40,000 nt of DNA. Source: UBA6016 sp964568395. GTDB lineage: Bacteria > Campylobacterota > Campylobacteria > Campylobacterales > UBA6016. The translations under genes and the position numbers were made by a program. This document shows, one piece after another, positions 22,468 through 31,721 of this stretch (the stretch's first letter is position 1; the number at the start of each line of letters is the position of its first letter). The notes below the pieces were generated by a model. That model saw nothing but the letters and a program-made list of their open reading frames with translations. It had not been told where the DNA came from and ran no database searches. The DNA is taken from assembly GCA_964568395.1 (NCBI GenBank), contig CAZMPN010000017.1, forward strand, positions 1-40,000, written 5' to 3'.

Positions 22468-25275
22468 TTAAACTGCAACAGGCTCGAGTTTGCCGCCGCT
22501 CTTTACGACAAGATAGGTCTTGGTATCTACGCCCAAAATATCGCGGACGACTCGCTGGTATTTTTGGAGCTGTTTTATATACCCCTCTTTGATATCGGCA
22601 GAGCTTTTAAAATCGACTATTATCGCCCTATTTTCAAAAATCGCCAAAAAGTCTATCCTGTAATGCTTCAGTTCCCCGCCTTCATCTACATAGACGCTTA
22701 TCTCTTTATATATCTCGCCTCTCCTGCACTCCGCGTACAAGTCGCTCTCCTTGAAGCTTTGCGCCAATAGCGCCGCGCTGCCCAGTCTATCGCCAAGAAG
22801 CGTTCCGTATCTGTTTTTAAGATAGTCCAACGCCTGCCCGTCGGAGGATTTCTCCCCTAAAATTTCTATGTATGAGTGCATCGCCGTTCCAAAGTCCATG
22901 GCAAAAAAATCATCCGGAGAGTAGCTTTTCTCCTCCCTCGCAAAATCCTTTTGTCTGCCGAGCCTTATATCCAAAGGGGTTCCTTTGTAAGAGCCTGAGT
23001 CTTGTTTTGCGACATGCGACCTTTCAAACTCTTTTACGCCGCATGCGAGGTCCGTTATTCCAAGAGCCGACAACTTGGAATAGCCGTCTTTTTTGCTTAT
23101 GACGCACATTCCGTTTTTAGCCCTTGTCATTGCGACGTAGTTGGCATTCAAAAGGTCCGCCTCCTCCATTCTCTCCTCATCCAGCACGGCGGCTTTTACT
23201 TCAGGCAGCATTGCGGCTGTGCTCTTGCTCGATACGATAAGTTTTGAAAGCTTGAAATCTTTATGGAGCTGCAATATAGGACGCATTCTGGAGCTCTCTT
23301 TTTTCTTTAGCGTATCGCAAAGTATGCAGTAATCAAACTCCAGCCCCTTCGACTTATGGACCGTCATAAGAGTGACGCCGCCCATGCGCATGGATATTTT
23401 CTTCTCGTTTTTGACGACGTCGGACTTTAAAAAAGTATGTATGTCGTCATATGACGACGCGAGCTCTATCAGCTTTACAGTGTTGGGGTTCGCCAGGCCG
23501 AAATAGTCTACGCTCTCAAATACGATCCTAGGCACGTCCGATATATCCGTCAAACGTGCGGCAAACATATCAAAGCGCTCGGCCGGGGCCTTCGTAAGCG
23601 ATAAAAAGCTAAGTCTGGCGAGTCTGGCGTCGCGCCCAAGCCTGACAAGCAGCAGATACTCCAAAAACACCATGACTGCTCGTACGTTTTCATCGTCCAC
23701 AAGCGCTTTTGAACTCTCTTTTTGGGTCTTTATCCCCAGATCCGCCAGATATGCGGCGACCTCCTCTATGTCGTCGTTTGTGTAGCAAAGCACGGTTATG
23801 GATTCGGCGGCGGCGCCCATTTGTATATATTCCGCTATCTTTTCGCCCACGGTTTTCAATAAGGAGTCTGAGTCGCAAGATACGCACTCCACAAAACCTT
23901 CCGCCAAGGAAGCGCTCTTTTGCTCCTTGAATATATCCTTGTAAATAGGGGCGAATATGTTGTTTACGAAAGAAACCGGGATTTTCGAGCTTCTGTAGTT
24001 CGTATCCAGATAGCTTTCCATATACCTATCGTTTGCTTTTGAGCGTATATACGCGGCGGCGTTTTCAAACATACCTGACGCCGCGCCCCTGAATCGGTAT
24101 ATAGACTGCTTAGGATCGCCGACTAGAAAAAAGCTCTTGAAGCAGCTGGCGCCGACGCCGGACAGTATCTCATCCAAAAGCGGCCTGATTATCCTAAACT
24201 GCAAAATACTGGTATCTTGAAACTCGTCTATGAGAATATGCTCAATCTCCCCGTCAAGCCTAAAGTACAGAAAATCGCTATCTATCTTGCCGTCTTCCAG
24301 CAGCTCTTTGACGATTTTGGCTATATCGTCAAAACCTAGAGCGTTTCGCTCCCTGGATATGTTCTCCTTTGCTCTTTTATACCAGTCAAACTCATGCAGC
24401 AAAAAAGCCAGAGTATCGTCGGCGCTAGCCTTATAGTAGTCGGCAAGAGCCTTCTTCAGGGAAGCGAACATGGCTTCCGAAGCTTCGTTCGATATGGCTT
24501 TGTAGTCCCTATGCGAGGCTAGATTGTCGCGCTCCGTGATTAGTTTTTCGAAGCTGTTGCTTTTTAAAAACTCGTTGACGCCTGTAAACGTACGGGCGGC
24601 GAACTTCTGGGGTTTGAGATCGCAAAGCATCGCATAAAAGCTATTCGCAGCATCAAGGAAAGCTTTGCTTGCCGCAAAAAATCTGCCTCTCTCATATCCG
24701 GCATACTCTTTTTTTATCGCCTTAAGATCGCTCTCCTCTTCGTAGAGCGCGGCAAATAGCGATAAAAGCCTATCGATGGTGTCGCCCTTGCTATACAGAT
24801 AATCGGCAAGCCTGATCTTATCTTCGTCTCCGAGAAGCTCCAAAAATCTGCTTTTCAACTCATTTGCATCAAGCGTAAAAAGATCGAAATCATGTCTTAC
24901 CTGCGCATAAAAGCAGAACTTCCTTAGTATCTGATGGACAAAACTGTCTATCGTAGATATTTTGTTGTTTGAGGCCAGATATTTGGAGAGCAGCTGCCTT
25001 GCTTTCAATTTTACGTCGCCGTCATATATCTCTTTTATGGATATGAAAAGCGGGTCTTGCTCCCCTATTTCGCCGCTCTCCAGTTTCATTAGCGTACCCG
25101 CTATACGCTCCCTCATCTCTTTCGCCGCTTTTTTTGTGAACGTAACGGCTAGTATCTTTGAGGGATGGGCGCCCAAAAACAACAAAGAGAGATAGCGCAG
25201 AGTCAGCTGATAAGTCTTGCCGCTCCCCGCGCTTGCGTTAATAGCCAGAATATTTTGAAACCGCTCCCTACTCAT
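22468..25275 (-). CDS. addA: AddA-type UvrD-family helicase-nuclease
   Basis: Helicase-nuclease subunit of an AddAB double-strand-break repair complex (RecBCD analogue of Campylobacterota). SF1 motifs in order: Walker A ASAGSGKT (14-21), VTFTKKAAKEMRERI, LIDEFQDTS, GDPKQSIYRFRGA, NYRSS, VHKSKGLEFDY and YVAMTRAKN. A C-terminal RecB nuclease domain holds MHSYIE and YRIDFLAI-x-VDFKSS (the D-x-K core). I set the start at ATG 25275 because AGGAGGA (25290-25284) lies 8 bases upstream, with ATG overlapping the addB stop (ATGAGTAG); this gives 935 aa. A GTG-like start at 25311 would add 12 poorly supported residues. Confidence 0.92.
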   Translation of the reverse strand: MSRERFQNILAINASAGSGKTYQLTLRYLSLLFLGAHPSKILAVTFTKKAAKEMRERIAGTLMKLESGEIGEQDPLFISIKEIYDGDVKLKARQLLSKYLASNNKISTIDSFVHQILRKFCFYAQVRHDFDLFTLDANELKSRFLELLGDEDKIRLADYLYSKGDTIDRLLSLFAALYEEESDLKAIKKEYAGYERGRFFAASKAFLDAANSFYAMLCDLKPQKFAARTFTGVNEFLKSNSFEKLITERDNLASHRDYKAISNEASEAMFASLKKALADYYKASADDTLAFLLHEFDWYKRAKENISRERNALGFDDIAKIVKELLEDGKIDSDFLYFRLDGEIEHILIDEFQDTSILQFRIIRPLLDEILSGVGASCFKSFFLVGDPKQSIYRFRGAASGMFENAAAYIRSKANDRYMESYLDTNYRSSKIPVSFVNNIFAPIYKDIFKEQKSASLAEGFVECVSCDSDSLLKTVGEKIAEYIQMGAAAESITVLCYTNDDIEEVAAYLADLGIKTQKESSKALVDDENVRAVMVFLEYLLLVRLGRDARLARLSFLSLTKAPAERFDMFAARLTDISDVPRIVFESVDYFGLANPNTVKLIELASSYDDIHTFLKSDVVKNEKKISMRMGGVTLMTVHKSKGLEFDYCILCDTLKKKESSRMRPILQLHKDFKLSKLIVSSKSTAAMLPEVKAAVLDEERMEEADLLNANYVAMTRAKNGMCVISKKDGYSKLSALGITDLACGVKEFERSHVAKQDSGSYKGTPLDIRLGRQKDFAREEKSYSPDDFFAMDFGTAMHSYIEILGEKSSDGQALDYLKNRYGTLLGDRLGSAALLAQSFKESDLYAECRRGEIYKEISVYVDEGGELKHYRIDFLAIFENRAIIVDFKSSADIKEGYIKQLQKYQRVVRDILGVDTKTYLVVKSGGKLEPVAV

Positions 25276-27703
25276 CGCCGCCGTCCTCCTGCGCCAATTC
25301 GCTATCGTCATGTATTCCGCATATCATGGCGTAATCGCAATATCTACAGTTTTTTTTGCTTCTTGCGCCCTCGAAAACAGGCAGAGCCAAAAAACGCTCT
25401 ATGTGGCCGGGCAACGCTTCCAGTTTTGTAGAGATCGCCCTCTCGTACACAAGCGCGCCCCTAAGGACGTCGTAATAGTATGCGCTCTCTATTTCCATGC
25501 CGCTATTCGAGAGCAGCGCGGCATATAGCGCAAGCTGGTATCTATGGGAATCTGCGGCAGCCTTTTCGGTGTCGGCTTTTATCTCCGAGCGGCTTATTTT
25601 GTAGTCTATGAGTATGCGTTTGCCTGATTCGTCTTCGTCTATTCTGTCTATTCTTCCATCAAACAAGACGCCGTGCACCGCTCCGACTATCTCCTTTTCC
25701 ACCGCGTACACCATGCGTCCGCTTTTTTGGCGCCTTATCTCTTCGGCGCAAAATTTATCCATCTGGCGCATGGCAAATACAAAATCGAATTGTTCGCGAA
25801 TATCCGGCGCCGCTTTTATCGACTCCGCCCATATGAAACCAGACAGCTCCGACGGGTCGTGGAATATTTTTTTCGCATCAGGGTCAAACGCCGTCTCAAG
25901 CGCCTTATGTATTGCGCTTCCAATCTTTTGCGCGTTCTCGTCTTTTGGCTCGATCTCCTCTTTTGAAAGCCCCATAATATGCTTGAAATAAAAAAACTTA
26001 TCGCATTTTAGAAAATCGCAAAAGGCGCTTACGCTAACCCTTTCTTTCGATTTTGCCTCCAGATACTGCCCATACAGGCTTTTTGAGGCGCAAAAGGCGA
26101 TTGGCTCCTCTCTTTGTATATCCGTTTTTGAAAAATAGAGCTCGCCTAGACTCTCTTCGTCGACATCGACGAAGCTGACGCCAAGCTCATACAAAAAAGG
26201 GCTAGGGGCGGCTTCGTCGTTTTCTACGAAAGCGAAAACGCACTCTTTTGTATTCGATATAAGCTCCGCAAAATAATGTTTTTGCAGGTTTTGCCTATCC
26301 TCGGAGGTCGGCATCCCGACCCTCTCTTTTATTTTCGTATTTAAAAACAGGTCCTTGTCCAGTTTTTTCGGGAAAAACTCCTCGTTCATATCAAGTATGA
26401 TCGCCGCGTCAAGCTCGGCGCCCCTGCTCTCCAAAACGCCCATGACCTTTATCTGCCCGCCGCCTATATCGTCTATCTTTTTTTGCGCGGCATTGGCTGC
26501 AAATAAAAATCCGACCTCCACCGAAGATAGGCCGCTATATAGATGCGATTCGGCGCGAAGCTCATAAAGCGCGCGAGCGAATATCTTTTTTGGGGTTTCA
26601 TACTTATAGGATTGCCATCCGCCAAACCCCAAAAAAAGCTCCATAGTCTGGATAAAAGCCTCCGCCCCCTCTTGCTCGCCGAGCGACAAAAAAGGGGCGC
26701 AAATATCTTCAAGACCCAACATCTCGGCTTTGGGGCCGACCTTTTCTCCGGCGGCTAACGCCAGAAGAACCGAAAGCGCGGAGTACATATCGCTTTTTCT
26801 TAGCGGCTCCCCAAACGCAAAATTGAGATTCGTATGCCTATCAAACAGCCTCAGTATCCCGGCATACCCCTCATCAGGCAACACGACCGCGATATTCTCC
26901 GGCTTATATCCCGCCGCAACCAGCTCCGATATCATACTCATCGCGAAAGGGGCTTCGTATGCCCTGTTTTTAAGTCTATACGCCCTGATGTTCGAGCTTT
27001 TTTGCCTAGAGGCCTCCAGCGATATCGGCTTTTTTGCGCCCATATCTATCGTAATTCTTCCAAGCTTATCGCCGATTTCTATACCGAAAGAGGCAAATTT
27101 GGCGGCCATTTTTTGGTTATATTTGTCGATAGTGAAGATAAGCTTGAGGGGTGCGAGCGCGGCCACCTTTGTCAATATATCAAGCTCGTGCGCCGTAAAA
27201 AGCCCCATAGATTCGACCACTATCCCGTCGAAATTTTCGAGATAAGAGGAGTTGATACGCCAATCGTCCACCGATATAAAATCATACAGACCGAAAGCCT
27301 CAAGCCCTCTTGAATACTCGGCGAACAGCTCCTCCAAGACCGAAAGGTGATCCTCGTAGGCGGCATATATGTCTTCGCCCCTTATGTCGTCTATCGTTTT
27401 TTGCTCCGCCCTGAGCTCTTCGAAGAAGCTGAACAGAAAGTCGCTGCTGGAGAGGAAATCCAAGAAGCTTCTCTCAAAGCCAAGCCTTCCCATATCTATC
27501 TTTTGCGCCGCGCTTCTTAGTACGGCGAGTCTAGCGAGAGCCGAAGCCTCCGTTTTGTCTTCGACCAGCGCTACTTTTCCGATAAAGTCCGTAAAACTAC
27601 ATGCATTTAGAAGCTTATTCTGATTTTTCGCCAAGAACCCCTGCAACCTTCTGGAGGTCTGGAATACGTATAACGTTTTTGAAATATTACCCTGGATTAC
27701 CAC
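25268..27703 (-). CDS. addB: AddB-type nuclease/helicase-like subunit with iron-sulfur Cys motif
   Basis: 811 aa partner of AddA. The helicase-like part lacks a recognisable Walker A, as in Campylobacterota AddB, and acts mainly as a scaffold. C-terminal PD-(D/E)XK nuclease: SAIHKALE, LFDGRIDRIDED, ILIDYK. Cys residues in FLKCDKFFYF and CRYCDYAMICGI form the family's 4Fe-4S staple. GTG 27703 directly abuts the guaD TAG and has AGAAGGT 8 bases upstream inside guaD, so translation is coupled. The partner gene follows with an overlap. Confidence 0.88.
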   Translation of the reverse strand: MVIQGNISKTLYVFQTSRRLQGFLAKNQNKLLNACSFTDFIGKVALVEDKTEASALARLAVLRSAAQKIDMGRLGFERSFLDFLSSSDFLFSFFEELRAEQKTIDDIRGEDIYAAYEDHLSVLEELFAEYSRGLEAFGLYDFISVDDWRINSSYLENFDGIVVESMGLFTAHELDILTKVAALAPLKLIFTIDKYNQKMAAKFASFGIEIGDKLGRITIDMGAKKPISLEASRQKSSNIRAYRLKNRAYEAPFAMSMISELVAAGYKPENIAVVLPDEGYAGILRLFDRHTNLNFAFGEPLRKSDMYSALSVLLALAAGEKVGPKAEMLGLEDICAPFLSLGEQEGAEAFIQTMELFLGFGGWQSYKYETPKKIFARALYELRAESHLYSGLSSVEVGFLFAANAAQKKIDDIGGGQIKVMGVLESRGAELDAAIILDMNEEFFPKKLDKDLFLNTKIKERVGMPTSEDRQNLQKHYFAELISNTKECVFAFVENDEAAPSPFLYELGVSFVDVDEESLGELYFSKTDIQREEPIAFCASKSLYGQYLEAKSKERVSVSAFCDFLKCDKFFYFKHIMGLSKEEIEPKDENAQKIGSAIHKALETAFDPDAKKIFHDPSELSGFIWAESIKAAPDIREQFDFVFAMRQMDKFCAEEIRRQKSGRMVYAVEKEIVGAVHGVLFDGRIDRIDEDESGKRILIDYKISRSEIKADTEKAAADSHRYQLALYAALLSNSGMEIESAYYYDVLRGALVYERAISTKLEALPGHIERFLALPVFEGARSKKNCRYCDYAMICGIHDDSELAQEDGGDE

Positions 27704-28189
27704 CTAGTACGACCTTCTGTCGGCTTTCGCGCTCCATTTTTTGAACGGCTCTAGGCACGCCTCCCTTGCGCATTGGATAAGCTCCAGATTTTGTATCTTC
27801 TCTATATTTAGCTCCCCGTAAAATATCTCGTCCCTAAAACCTATCTCATCGGCATCCTTGGCGGTCGCCCCGTAATATACGGTTTTTATGTTCGCCCATT
27901 TTATGGCGGCCAGACACATAGGGCACGGCATACAGGAGCTGTATATAATACAGCCGGACAAGTCGAAGCTATTTAGTTTTTTACTAGCCTTTCTTATAGC
28001 GTTTATCTCCGCATGCATCGTCGGGTCGTTTGTTTTTAGAACCTCGTTTGAGGCCTTAGCCACGACCCTGCCATCTTTTACTATTACCGCACCGAAAGGG
28101 CCGCCTTTTGAGGCCTCCATTCCACGTATCGCCTCTTTGGCGGCTATATGCATTAGCTCTACGTCAGACCGCAGGCATTGTGATTTCAA
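27704..28189 (-). CDS. guaD: Guanine deaminase (cytidine deaminase fold)
   Basis: Hydrolyses guanine to xanthine and ammonia. Zinc site H59-A-E61 (MHAEINAIR) and P88-C89-P90-M91-C92. The DADEIGFRDEIFYGE loop and the end PFKKWSAKADRRSY match bacillus GuaD, which separates it from TadA. Length 161 aa is right. The start TTG 28189 has AAGGAG 6 bases upstream, inside the kinase gene that it overlaps by 26 bases; ATG 28153 is the alternative but has only a weak GAG. addB follows without a gap. TadA-like tRNA deaminase is the next possibility. Confidence 0.85.
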   Translation of the reverse strand: MKSQCLRSDVELMHIAAKEAIRGMEASKGGPFGAVIVKDGRVVAKASNEVLKTNDPTMHAEINAIRKASKKLNSFDLSGCIIYSSCMPCPMCLAAIKWANIKTVYYGATAKDADEIGFRDEIFYGELNIEKIQNLELIQCAREACLEPFKKWSAKADRRSY

Positions 28190-30137
28190 ACATGGCTCCT
28201 TCCTCCAGATTCTCCGCCCTTATCCTTCCGCCGTGTTTTTCGACGATAAGCGCGCTCATCCAAAGCCCTATTCCGCTTCCAAGGTTTCCTTTCGTAGAGA
28301 CCCTATGCTCAAACAGCCTACGCGGCAATAGCGCCGGGTCTATCCCTATTCCGTTGTCGCTGATCTCTATTGCCGCTTTATCGTCTTTTTTGTATCCCTT
28401 GATCCGTATAATGGCGTTCTTTTTTCCGCTCTGCCTTATGGAGTCTTTTGCGTTTGATATCAGATTGAGCACAACCTGGGCTATCTCGTTTTTATGCCCC
28501 ATTATATAAACGGAGTCGTCTATTTCCGTCAAAACGGAGATGCCGCACATCTTCAGATCTTTCAATACTATTCCGACAGCCCCGTTCATTACGCTAGAAA
28601 GCCCGATTTTTTCGCTCTCTTTCGAAGGCTTGAAGAAATCCCGAAAATCGTTTAGCGTTTGAGACATGAACATTATCTGGCTTCTAGCGTCGTTTTTAAA
28701 TATACGCATCTCCTCAAGACCTAGTTCGCCGCCCTCTCTTTGCAGGCAGATATCGTCCACAAGAATAGCCAAGGCATTTAGCGGCTGCTTCCACTGATGC
28801 GCTATGGCGTCCATCATCTCGCCGACCATCGCCATTTTGGCCTGTTGCGCCGCCATAGCCTCATGGAAAATACGTTTTTGGCTCTCTTCGTCCACCCTCT
28901 GCTCCAGAGTGCGGTTAAGGGAAATCAGTTCGGAGCTATAGGACTCTATCTGCTGATTCATGGCGTCAAACAGGGACGACATTTTTTTGCTGATCAGATA
29001 TGCCGCCAACAGACTAATCCCCATGAATATGGCAAGCAAAAGCACTATGACTATGGTATCCGTCAGCATTTTTTGCTTAAAAAGCTCTTTTCGCCTCTCT
29101 ATCTCGTCGTTTATCTTTCCGACATACACTCCGGTGCCGATCTTCCAACCCCAATCGTCTATCGTCCTGCAAAACGACAAATGCTGCATATCCTTGTCGA
29201 GTGAGGCCTCATGCCAAATATACTCGACATATCCGCCCTCTTTTGAGGATTTGGCCGCTTTGAGCTGCTCCTCTATTATTTTGACGCCGTTCTTATCGGT
29301 CAACCCTTGAATATACTTTGGCTTTTGGAGTTTCTCGCCGTTCATCAAGAGGGCATACCCGTCAAACGTATCGATAAAGATATAGTTGTTGTCGAACCTT
29401 AGCTTCGCTACGGCGTCCAGAGCCTGTTCTTGGACTTTTTTCTCCAAGTCGTCCAGGAATATGGCGCTTCCGAAATACCAGTTAAACCTACCAAAATCCT
29501 TTACGAAACTGATTTGCGGAAAGCTGCTTTTGGGGTCTTCGCCCTTTTTCTTGAAATAATCCCTCAAAAACCCTTCTTTTTTCGTTCTTGCGACCCTGGT
29601 CTGCTCTTTTACGGTATATCTACCCTTGTCGTCGCGGATATAGCCTATATTCGTCCCCTCCAGCTCTTTTGTGTTCGGCGCCATAACAGCATTGTTGTCG
29701 TAGTCTACTATCCATACATACGACTTGCCGTCTTCATATCTCATCTTTTCCAGAGTGTCTTTTATCCTCTGCTTGATAGACGATTCCGGCTCTTTGTTTT
29801 TGTATTTCTCATAGATAAACGTAGCCGCGGCATACGCCTCATAGACTCTTGCCCTTAGTTTATCCCTGGTGTCTTTTTCGGAGTTTTGCCTAAGGGTCTC
29901 TATAAAACTATAGGCATGATCGACCCTTGTTTTTAGAAGGTGTTTTTGAAACTCCATATAGTTTTTTTTGATTTTTTCGTTTTCTTCGTTGAAGTCGCTA
30001 AGAGTCGTATAGTAAAAATATCCGCAGAGCAAAAAGAAGGCCACCAATACCAACGAGACAACAAATCCAAGACCTGTCTTCCTTATCTCTTGCTGCGTCG
30101 CCAAAAAATGCTTGTATATAGTGTTATTTTGCTCCAA
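28164..30137 (-). CDS. Cache-domain sensor histidine kinase
   Basis: 657 aa. Membrane helix about 18-42, a long periplasmic double Cache region (about 43-350; SYVWIVDYDNNAVMAPNT and NNYIFIDTFDGYALLMNG are typical, each with the trailing VAKLR/FGRFNWYFGSAIF segment) and a second helix at about 354-378, then a coiled coil, H-box H447 in AHQWKQPLN and an HATPase domain with NLISNAKDS, SDNGIGID and GSGIGLWM. Cache domains bind small ligands such as carboxylates or amino acids. No response regulator is adjacent, so it is an orphan here. TTG 30137 has AGGAG 7 bases upstream. Confidence 0.92.
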   Translation of the reverse strand: MEQNNTIYKHFLATQQEIRKTGLGFVVSLVLVAFFLLCGYFYYTTLSDFNEENEKIKKNYMEFQKHLLKTRVDHAYSFIETLRQNSEKDTRDKLRARVYEAYAAATFIYEKYKNKEPESSIKQRIKDTLEKMRYEDGKSYVWIVDYDNNAVMAPNTKELEGTNIGYIRDDKGRYTVKEQTRVARTKKEGFLRDYFKKKGEDPKSSFPQISFVKDFGRFNWYFGSAIFLDDLEKKVQEQALDAVAKLRFDNNYIFIDTFDGYALLMNGEKLQKPKYIQGLTDKNGVKIIEEQLKAAKSSKEGGYVEYIWHEASLDKDMQHLSFCRTIDDWGWKIGTGVYVGKINDEIERRKELFKQKMLTDTIVIVLLLAIFMGISLLAAYLISKKMSSLFDAMNQQIESYSSELISLNRTLEQRVDEESQKRIFHEAMAAQQAKMAMVGEMMDAIAHQWKQPLNALAILVDDICLQREGGELGLEEMRIFKNDARSQIMFMSQTLNDFRDFFKPSKESEKIGLSSVMNGAVGIVLKDLKMCGISVLTEIDDSVYIMGHKNEIAQVVLNLISNAKDSIRQSGKKNAIIRIKGYKKDDKAAIEISDNGIGIDPALLPRRLFEHRVSTKGNLGSGIGLWMSALIVEKHGGRIRAENLEEGAMFEITMPAV

Positions 30138-30146
30138 AAAAAACTC

Positions 30147-31685
30147 CTAATTAGATGCGAGGCCGAGTACGATCTCAAAAAGGGCTCCGCCGTTTTTATT
30201 CTTAACTATAAGCTTGCCGCCCATGTGCTCTTCTATTATTATTTTCGACATATAAAGACCTATTCCAGTTCCCTTGCCCTGATCTTTTGTAGAAAAGTAA
30301 GGTTCAAAAACCTTATCTATGACATCGTCGGAAATACCTCCGCCGGTATCCAAAAAAGAAAGGTGTACGTTATTGTTTTTGATTTCAGAGCTAATACATA
30401 TCGTACCGGATCCCTTATTATCCAAAATGGCGTCTTTCGCATTCGACAATATATTGAGTATGACCTGCTTGAACTCGTTTTTAAAGCCATAAACGACGTC
30501 GCTGTTATGCTCGTCGAGTTCCTGTACGACTTTTATATTGTTGTTTTTTAGTTGCGCGGAAAGCATGCTTAGGACATCTTCCGTAGCCGTCGAAAGAGAG
30601 AAAAACTCTTTTTCCTTAGACGGCTTAAAAAAGCTCCTAAAAGAGTCTATCGTGCTAGACATAAAATGTATCTGCCCCATCGACCTCTCCATCATCTCGG
30701 CCAAATACGTCTCATTGAACTCCCCGTACTCATAGGCGGACTTCAAATCCTGTATCATAAGCCCCAGGGCATTGAGAGGCTGACGCCACTGATGGGCTAT
30801 GGCTCCTATCATCTCGCCCATTGCGGCCATCTTGCTTTGCTGCACAAGAAGAGCCTCCTGCTCCCTCTGTTTTCTCTCTATATTTTTTTTGTACGAGATG
30901 TTTTCGACTATGCAAAGCAGATAGCTGACGTTTCCATCGTTTTTTACCGGGGAGACCATAATATTTAACGGAATGCTCTCTTTATCGCTTAGCTTCAAGG
31001 CTCTCTCAAACTGGACAAAATCAAGCCCTAGCTCGGAGACCCTTGAGAACATATCCAGCTCTTTATCGCCGAAAAAATCGGACAGCAACGAGCCTTTTAA
31101 AAGCTCTTTGCTTCTTTTTGATATCAGCGAAAAGGCCGGGTTCGAGTCTATTATCGTTCCGTCGTTTTCAAGCAGCAATATACCTATCCCGGCATTTTCG
31201 AATACGCTTTGGAACCTAGCCTCAAGCTCGCTTACCTCTTTTGTTTTGTCATGTGCGACCTTTAGCAAAAACTCGTTTGAGTCTTTGAGGCTCTTCTCCG
31301 CGGACACCATGTCCGTTATATCGTGGACGATAGTGAATAAGAACTTTTGATCCTTATAAACCGCCGGAAGCGAATAGACTTCGGTATCTCTTTCGAGTCC
31401 GTTTGAATTTTTCTGTTTGAAAAGAAAATAGTTTCTATTTTCCTTTTGGGCCAAGCTCATCGCCTCATTGATTTCCGACGCCTTCATTGCGTTGATGTCG
31501 GACATATTCATCTGCAAGAGCTGTTCTATAGTATAGCCGTAATAGTTGGCGGCGCTTTGATTTGCATCGACTATATTCAAAGATTTTGCGTCTATGATCA
31601 ACATAACGGCGCTATGTTTTTTGAAAATATCATAAAAATCGAATTTTGATTTTAAATCTATATCTTTATCTGGCATATACGGCAC
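30147..31685 (-). CDS. Cytosolic PAS-PAS histidine kinase
   Basis: 512 aa without membrane helices. PAS 1 (about 12-128; LNIVDANQSAANYYGYT), PAS 2 (about 155-275; DGTIIDSNPAFSLISKRS), coiled coil, H298 in AHQWRQPLN, then NILSNAKDA, TGGGISDDV, FEPYFSTKD and GTGIGLYM. Around the H-box it has 32 residues identical to the kinase at 11730-13106. It is followed after 9 bases by the Cache kinase, so two kinases are co-transcribed without a response regulator; they may feed one regulator elsewhere. Starts: GTG 31685 or ATG 31676, neither with a strong ribosome site. Confidence 0.92.
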   Translation of the reverse strand: MPYMPDKDIDLKSKFDFYDIFKKHSAVMLIIDAKSLNIVDANQSAANYYGYTIEQLLQMNMSDINAMKASEINEAMSLAQKENRNYFLFKQKNSNGLERDTEVYSLPAVYKDQKFLFTIVHDITDMVSAEKSLKDSNEFLLKVAHDKTKEVSELEARFQSVFENAGIGILLLENDGTIIDSNPAFSLISKRSKELLKGSLLSDFFGDKELDMFSRVSELGLDFVQFERALKLSDKESIPLNIMVSPVKNDGNVSYLLCIVENISYKKNIERKQREQEALLVQQSKMAAMGEMIGAIAHQWRQPLNALGLMIQDLKSAYEYGEFNETYLAEMMERSMGQIHFMSSTIDSFRSFFKPSKEKEFFSLSTATEDVLSMLSAQLKNNNIKVVQELDEHNSDVVYGFKNEFKQVILNILSNAKDAILDNKGSGTICISSEIKNNNVHLSFLDTGGGISDDVIDKVFEPYFSTKDQGKGTGIGLYMSKIIIEEHMGGKLIVKNKNGGALFEIVLGLASN

Positions 31686-31721
31686 TTTATTGTGGTTTAT
31701 ATGCCTATTGTAACAAAAAAA

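Noticed and set aside
27704..28189. Call as TadA tRNA adenosine deaminase
   Set aside because: The IGFRDEIFYGE loop and PFKKW...SY end fit guanine deaminase better than TadA.
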